Positions 60,201 through 64,000 of a stretch of DNA of 64,000 bases are shown here, one piece after another (position 1 is the first letter of the stretch; each line of letters begins with the position of its first letter). The position numbers and the translations under genes were made by a program. Location of the stretch: contig DYJE01000003.1 of assembly GCA_020723285.1 (NCBI GenBank), forward strand, positions 1 to 64,000, in the 5' to 3' direction. The notes under the pieces are model-generated. The model saw only the letters and a list, made by a program, of their open reading frames with translations. It did no database searches and was not told where the DNA came from. The stretch is from Desulforapulum autotrophicum. GTDB taxonomy: Bacteria; Desulfobacterota; Desulfobacteria; Desulfobacterales; Desulfolunaceae.

Positions 60201-63200
60201 AGCTTTTTGATGGTGTTGAGATCTTTGAGTTTCAGGTTTTCCGGAACCTTCAGGTTGTACTGGGCCGATATTTTACCGAAGATTTCCACCTGTTTCACGG
60301 TGTCGATGCCCAGGTCCGCCTCAAGATCGAGGTCATCGTCCAGCATGTCGGTTTCATAACCGGTCTGTGCCGCGATGACGGCCTTGATGGCCGGGGCGAG
60401 GGAGGACGACGTAGCTGCCGGAGCTGCCACGGGTGCCGGTTTTATTGGTTCAGCCACAACCCGAGTGAACATGGACGAATCCACTTTGGTTTCCATATAG
60501 GCCACGAGCTTTTTGATGGTGTTGAGGTCTTTGAGCTTCAGGTTTTCCGGTACTTTCAGGGTGTACTGAGCCGAAATTTTGCCGAAGATTTCCACCTGTT
60601 TCACGGTGTCGATGCCCAGATCCGCTTCGAGATCCAGATTTTCGTCGAGCATGTCAAGGTCATAGCCGGTCTGGGCGGCAATGATCTGTTTGATGGTGTG
60701 GGAAAGACCGTTTTTCACAGGCGCTGAAACCACGGGCTCTGAAGGGGAAGTCTCAACCGATGGGGATGCCGGAACGCTTTCAGTGAAAAGATTCGGGTCC
60801 ACTTTTGTTTTCAGGTAGGCCGTGAGTTTTTCAATGGTGTTGAGATCCCTGAGCTTCAGGTTTTCAGGGACTTTCAGGTTGAATCGGGCTAACACTTTAC
60901 CGAAGATCTCCACCTGTTTCACGGTGTCGATGCCCAGGTCCGCTTCCAGGTCCAGATCCTTTTCCAGCATGTCCACGGTGTAGCCGGTCTGTTCGGCGAT
61001 CATGCCCTTCACCACGTCCATGAGGTTAATCGCAGGTGCTTTTGCGGGTTCCGGACGGGTGATGACAGGAACATCCACCACATCCACAGTGGTTAATTTC
61101 TGAGATGCATGAACGGCGGGACGTTCCGATTCAGCGGCTTTTTCGGGTTTTTCAAGTGTGAGTCCGGGCCTTTGCGTATCGGCAAGGGCGATTCGCTCTC
61201 CACCCGCCTCAGCCATGAGGGTGTGGTTGAATTCCTTAAGCTGCGGTGCAGTGCTGCCGGTTGCAGCCTTGAGCCAGGCCAGATACTTCGCGTTTCCTTC
61301 GGGGCTGTTTTCCTCGATCCGTCTGAAAAAGGCGAAGGCCAGATGGGAACCGAACCCGGCGGCAATGTGGAAACCGTACTGAAAATCACCTTTCACCGGG
61401 GTTTTTGCAAGTTTCAGGTCCTTGAAATCCTCTTCGATGTCTTTCAGATTGGCGATGGGCGGGGCTATGCCGGTCTGAAGGACTTTCACCAGGGCCGCGT
61501 CTTCAAGGGCCGCGCCCAGGGTATGTCCGGTGTAGCCTTTGGTGTTGGAAATCACGATGTCGCTGTATGTGTCGGGGTAGGTGGCCCGAAGGGCGGTGAT
61601 TTCAGCGTCAGCGCTGCCTCCCCGTGCCGGGGTGAAGGTCTCGTGGCTCATGAACACCAGTTTTTTTGAGTACTCTTCCTTTTTAAGCCCGTGGCGTTTT
61701 TCAACCTTTCCCACAAACCGCTTCATTTCCGTGGCAATGCCTTTGACGTCGATGTTGTAGGTGTGATAGGCGGTGTTGCCGATGAAAGTTCCCAGGACTT
61801 CGGCCTGGCCGTTCATGCCTCTCTGTTTGACAGCCTCTTCTTTTTCAATGATCATGGCCACAGCACCGCTGCCCAGAATGGTGCCGTTCCGTGCCGCGTC
61901 AAAAGGTTTGGCCGCATCGGCCACGTTCTTTTTTACCGAGGCGGCTCCCAGGGATAGGAAACCCGAACAGATCCACGGGCTCTGGCTTTCGGACGTGGGG
62001 GTTTCGCCGCCCACGATGATCACCCGGTCGCAGCGTCCTGCCCTCACCCAGTCTTCGGCGATGCCTATGGCCTGGGTGGTGGAGGCGCAGGCTCCGCTCA
62101 TCTGGATGTTGGGGCCTTTGGCTCTTATGTACTGGGCGAAATGGGCGGAACCCAGGGGCGTCATGTTATGGGCGAAATCTCGTTTCAGGGCGTATTCACC
62201 GTAAATTTTGCGTCGTTCCTTGATCCGGAAAAACCAGTCGGTGACCTGATCTTTCACACCGGGATCGGTGACGGTTTCCATGAGGTGGTAATAGATGTTT
62301 TCAAGCTCTTCGTAGGGTTTGACATAGAATTTGTTGTAAAAGTAATGGGTCATCTCCTTTATCAGGGTTTCCGAGTAGGGCCACAGGGCTGAAAGGATGA
62401 CACCGGTGCCTTTCTGCATCTCGTTGGGCAGGGCGTAACCGTCGGGGATGAGGCTGTTGGTGGAGGTTTTTTTGTATTGCATTGTCAAAGGGATGTGGGC
62501 GTCTTTCAAGGCCTCGATGCCCGCAGCCATGGCGAGAGCGATGGTGGTGTCGTACTGTTTCTTGATGCCGTATTCCTTGTCCAGATCGAAATAGCCGAGC
62601 TGGCCGGCGAGTTGGATCACGTCATCGGTGCTGGTGATTTCCACAAACTTCGCGTTGCCGTCCGGGGCTTTGTGGAGCCGGGTGACGTTTTTGTCCACCA
62701 TCTTTTCCTTGCTTGCAAGGGGCAGGGGTTCGATGAAATTGACGCCTGAAAGGAGTTTTGTGAAATTGTCCGGGTCGAACACGGCCTTGCCGGTGCCGGG
62801 AAGGCCCACGGACACGCCGGACACCACGATTTTTCCGGGATTGAAGTCGAATTTTTCAAAGGCGTCAAACGCCTGCTGTTTCTTGTGTTTCAGATATTCG
62901 TTGTACAGTGTTTTTTTCAGATGCTCCTCGTTGTCTCTGACAAAAGCCGAGAAATCATCCTCTCCATGTCCATTGAAATTCATGTCAAATTCCTTTTCAT
63001 CAAAATTCGGGTTCATGGCCATTTTGCTGATTTCATCGGAAGGGGCCGGATGCTGTTCTTTTTTATGGATGACATCATGGGTCGTCAGATCATCGAGAAA
63101 GGCTCGGAACGAGGCGATCTGCCCTTTTTTTTCGTTGACTGACGCGGTTTCCGTGACGGCAGGAAGGTCCATGTTTTTGAGGAGATTGGCCAGAAGCCGG

Positions 63201-64000
63201 TTGGGGCCGATTTCCACAAAGCGGGTGACGTGGGGCTGATAAACCTGCTGGACCGACCGGATGAATTCCACCGGTGACGTGATCTGGCGGACTAGGAGAT
63301 CTTTGATGGCGTTTTCGTCCTCAGGATAGGGTTCGGCGTTGACGTTGGCGATGATCAGGGGGGCATGGGTTGTGTTGAACCGGAGGCCTGCAAGGGTTTC
63401 ACGGAGCTTTTCGGCGGCGCTGTTGAAAAGGGGCGTGTGGAAAGCCCCGGAAAGGGAGAGTTTCGTGAACGTTCGGCCCCTGTCCGTGAGATACGCGCAA
63501 AAACTTTCGATGTCCGCTTGGGAACCGGACACGGCGGTTTGCTTGAGACTGTTTTTATTGGCCACGTACACGGTTTTTCCCGACGCCCTGATCAGGTTTT
63601 CCGTTTCATCGGCATCGGCAAACACCACCATGATTTTTCCCGGAATGGCCAAAGCCGCGTCTTTCATCAGGCTGGACCTTGTGAGAATCAGGCTCATGGC
63701 GTCGTCAAAGCCAAGAAGCCCACAGCAGTACAGGGCGGAAAATTCCCCTACGCTGTGGCCGATGACGGCGGAAGGGGCAAAACCTCTGTTTTTCAGAACA
63801 TCGTAAATGGCCGCCGTGGCGATGAAAACGGCGGGCTGGGTGTTTTCCGTGAAGTTCAGGGCCGGGTCATCACCGAACATCAGGTCAAGGAGGGAGTGTC
63901 CACGGGCGGTCCTGAACAGAGCCTCGCCCCGGTCCATCAGGGATTTGATTTCAGGATATGCGTCGTACAGTTCTTTCATCATGCCAGAACTCTGGGATCC
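57233..64000 (-). CDS. Multidomain fatty acid/polyketide-type synthase, AT-KS-ACP4-KR-DH (5' partial)
   Basis: A giant synthase whose start lies beyond the window; the frame continues from the edge (GSQSSGMM) as the GQGSQ opening of an acyltransferase domain. Numbered from the first Met at 63982, domains are: AT 1-300 (GHSVGE, Ser77), linker, KS about 385-900 (active-site Cys632 in GACASTTQ, His in SHETFTPARGG, and a second His in GYTGHTLG), four carrier domains about 985-1375, a ketoreductase about 1630-1890 (LVTGGAQGIT, AFSSVTARFG with DYTAAND) and a dehydratase-like hotdog region about 1930-2240 (LFDHSMEGTPIFLG). The order differs from classical PfaA (KS-AT-ACP-KR). Thr replaces the phosphopantetheine Ser in all four carriers. 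Product unknown; a fatty acid or polyunsaturated lipid is likely. Confidence 0.9.
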   Translation of the reverse strand, partial: GSQSSGMMKELYDAYPEIKSLMDRGEALFRTARGHSLLDLMFGDDPALNFTENTQPAVFIATAAIYDVLKNRGFAPSAVIGHSVGEFSALYCCGLLGFDDAMSLILTRSSLMKDAALAIPGKIMVVFADADETENLIRASGKTVYVANKNSLKQTAVSGSQADIESFCAYLTDRGRTFTKLSLSGAFHTPLFNSAAEKLRETLAGLRFNTTHAPLIIANVNAEPYPEDENAIKDLLVRQITSPVEFIRSVQQVYQPHVTRFVEIGPNRLLANLLKNMDLPAVTETASVNEKKGQIASFRAFLDDLTTHDVIHKKEQHPAPSDEISKMAMNPNFDEKEFDMNFNGHGEDDFSAFVRDNEEHLKKTLYNEYLKHKKQQAFDAFEKFDFNPGKIVVSGVSVGLPGTGKAVFDPDNFTKLLSGVNFIEPLPLASKEKMVDKNVTRLHKAPDGNAKFVEITSTDDVIQLAGQLGYFDLDKEYGIKKQYDTTIALAMAAGIEALKDAHIPLTMQYKKTSTNSLIPDGYALPNEMQKGTGVILSALWPYSETLIKEMTHYFYNKFYVKPYEELENIYYHLMETVTDPGVKDQVTDWFFRIKERRKIYGEYALKRDFAHNMTPLGSAHFAQYIRAKGPNIQMSGACASTTQAIGIAEDWVRAGRCDRVIIVGGETPTSESQSPWICSGFLSLGAASVKKNVADAAKPFDAARNGTILGSGAVAMIIEKEEAVKQRGMNGQAEVLGTFIGNTAYHTYNIDVKGIATEMKRFVGKVEKRHGLKKEEYSKKLVFMSHETFTPARGGSADAEITALRATYPDTYSDIVISNTKGYTGHTLGAALEDAALVKVLQTGIAPPIANLKDIEEDFKDLKLAKTPVKGDFQYGFHIAAGFGSHLAFAFFRRIEENSPEGNAKYLAWLKAATGSTAPQLKEFNHTLMAEAGGERIALADTQRPGLTLEKPEKAAESERPAVHASQKLTTVDVVDVPVITRPEPAKAPAINLMDVVKGMIAEQTGYTVDMLEKDLDLEADLGIDTVKQVEIFGKVLARFNLKVPENLKLRDLNTIEKLTAYLKTKVDPNLFTESVPASPSVETSPSEPVVSAPVKNGLSHTIKQIIAAQTGYDLDMLDENLDLEADLGIDTVKQVEIFGKISAQYTLKVPENLKLKDLNTIKKLVAYMETKVDSSMFTRVVAEPIKPAPVAAPAATSSSLAPAIKAVIAAQTGYETDMLDDDLDLEADLGIDTVKQVEIFGKISAQYNLKVPENLKLKDLNTIKKLVAYMETRVDSSLFVPPVAEPVKPEPAPVTAPAAAASSLAPSIKAVIAAQTGYETDMLDDDLDLEADLGIDTVKQVEIFGKISTQYNLKVPENLKLKDLNTIRKLVVYMEDKVGMKEVPAPVQPPALSTPPATESSRSLIASGVKRYTVSVKKAENTSQTVNIFKKTCILVTLDSHGFAEAVCREIRKKGGSVITLGRQSSADIRFDLSHPGIVEESLPLYGSLQTITGLIHLAPLDHYLSAPKAFDFLSRKTTVDDTVNLAVKSLFVLVKTLKNVLDKPGALISTLTFNSVVIPYMDGFKGAIHPAFAGMAGFLKTVNKEYANTRVRVVDFAEGKPKNHVTDIAAQYISELSTESLRVETGIINGNRHVLSLSEKAATPEKPMIQKGDTILVTGGAQGITYEIIRKTAKTHGADLIILGRSNLSGLDPYFLLPSMDEKMILARVKDGMKGAKPLDIKRSADRIMRTREAVMNIRRLEADGIRVSYECADVTDADAVDKVVRKHKTISGVIHAAGIEESRFIEKKDLASVNRVMDVKIKGLDNLLNSLKNRPYRFLVAFSSVTARFGNEGQCDYTAANDMIGKMLMKEKIEHPERRVKAYAWTAWSGAGMAENETVKKVLESRGVTFLPLHEGVDFFLRDLDNTTDTEVVITGPDTVADADGLLDVKGPETAPQDPESARISDAFPFLDARLEGTGSFTRYTRTLSLDRDLFLFDHSMEGTPIFLGATGIETMAEAAHSLHGEKGAVVRELRDFSIPYGIKILKGRPKELLIDAEASGPFPDSACVCRISSVFTNPKGQVLGEPTLHYQGQFILGTAYSPAERISLPEFRKPRYTGDAESLIYHPQRLFMDDLFKTLKDVVSFDEGLMVTEFSDTCVKPFFTGITAPSFLTDVVAVDALFQTGGLLEFFTSNNLVLPYKIRKMTVHQRVRKGEAYFCLTRKTAEDAETCTFELQLTDREGNLFIRIEDFRMVKLAKLDEAYRITDRLLP
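59858..61030 (-). repeat. Four tandem carrier-protein repeats with Thr at the prosthetic-group site
   Basis: Within the synthase, four repeats of about 102-106 residues each contain LGIDTVKQVEIFGK. The Thr codons (ACC) are at 60923-60925, 60605-60607, 60299-60301 and 59987-59989, residues 1020, 1126, 1228 and 1332 from the first Met. Repeats 2, 3 and 4 are almost identical to one another in the helical core and differ mainly in the Pro/Ala-rich linkers; repeat 1 is more diverged. Spacing is 318, 306 and 312 bp. Recent duplication or gene conversion has evidently kept them alike. Confidence 0.9.

Noticed and set aside
57233-64000. Classical PfaA of the EPA/DHA synthase
   Set aside because: Domain order is AT-KS-ACP-KR-DH and the carrier motif is IDT rather than IDS, so I name it only by its domains.

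Overview
The window reads as chromosome of a Desulfobacterota (former Deltaproteobacteria) anaerobe, probably a Desulfobacteraceae-like sulfate reducer. The evidence is a group-3-type [NiFe] hydrogenase with its maturation genes, a mercury-methylation locus (hgcA and hgcB), beta-oxidation-type acyl-CoA dehydrogenases, many PAS-rich hybrid histidine kinases and a giant fatty-acid/polyketide-type megasynthase. No sulfate-reduction gene lies in the window, so this placement is inference.

Positions 1-16,220 form a hydrogen and nickel region. On the minus strand hypC-hypF-hypD-hypE build the NiFe(CN)2CO site. They diverge from a plus-strand operon: a V4R-like small protein, hydrogenase small subunit, large subunit, 2[4Fe-4S] ferredoxin, a second V4R-like small protein and a maturation protease. 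Two chemoreceptors follow, one soluble with degenerate signalling tips and one membrane-bound and canonical. A convergent nickel/cobalt ECF-type transporter (nikMN, nikQ, nikO) would feed the nickel site. hypA and hypB are not present. An identical 47-bp repeat end lies at the left edge (1-47) and, inverted, in the element at 14,997-15,142, so the element brackets this island.

Positions 16,441-26,185 hold a drug/metabolite exporter, a GIY-YIG protein, two acyl-CoA dehydrogenases, a convergent acyl-CoA ligase, a TetR regulator and a large secreted zinc-protease/beta-propeller/beta-barrel protein. Positions 26,186-27,115 are gene-poor, with a decayed formylglycine-generating-enzyme fragment and a cluster of CCGTTAAAA repeats. 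Positions 27,116-34,973 hold two large hybrid histidine kinases, an orphan branched-chain-amino-acid-type binding protein and a small zinc-ribbon-like protein.

Positions 35,121-43,470 contain a PhoH-like ATPase, an iron-sulfur protein with its TetR regulator (two matching operator-like sites), the arsR-hgcA-hgcB operon that would make this organism a methylmercury producer, a radical SAM protein and a glycerol-3-phosphate dehydrogenase. Positions 43,743-57,171 contain a REC-GAF-PAS histidine kinase, cinA, a lipoprotein, an HAD phosphatase coupled to a cereblon-type CULT-domain protein, ttcA, a DUF4105/DUF3015 pair, a MASE1 protein coupled to a PAS hybrid kinase, and rmuC.

Positions 57,233-64,000 are most of a multidomain synthase (AT-KS-ACP x4-KR-DH) whose 5' end lies beyond the window. 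All four of its carrier domains have threonine where the phosphopantetheine serine is expected.

The observations I rate highest are the hgc operon, the hydrogenase-chemoreceptor cluster with its unusual soluble receptor, the Thr-type carrier domains and the bacterial CULT protein. All functions are read from sequence by eye; no database search was run.
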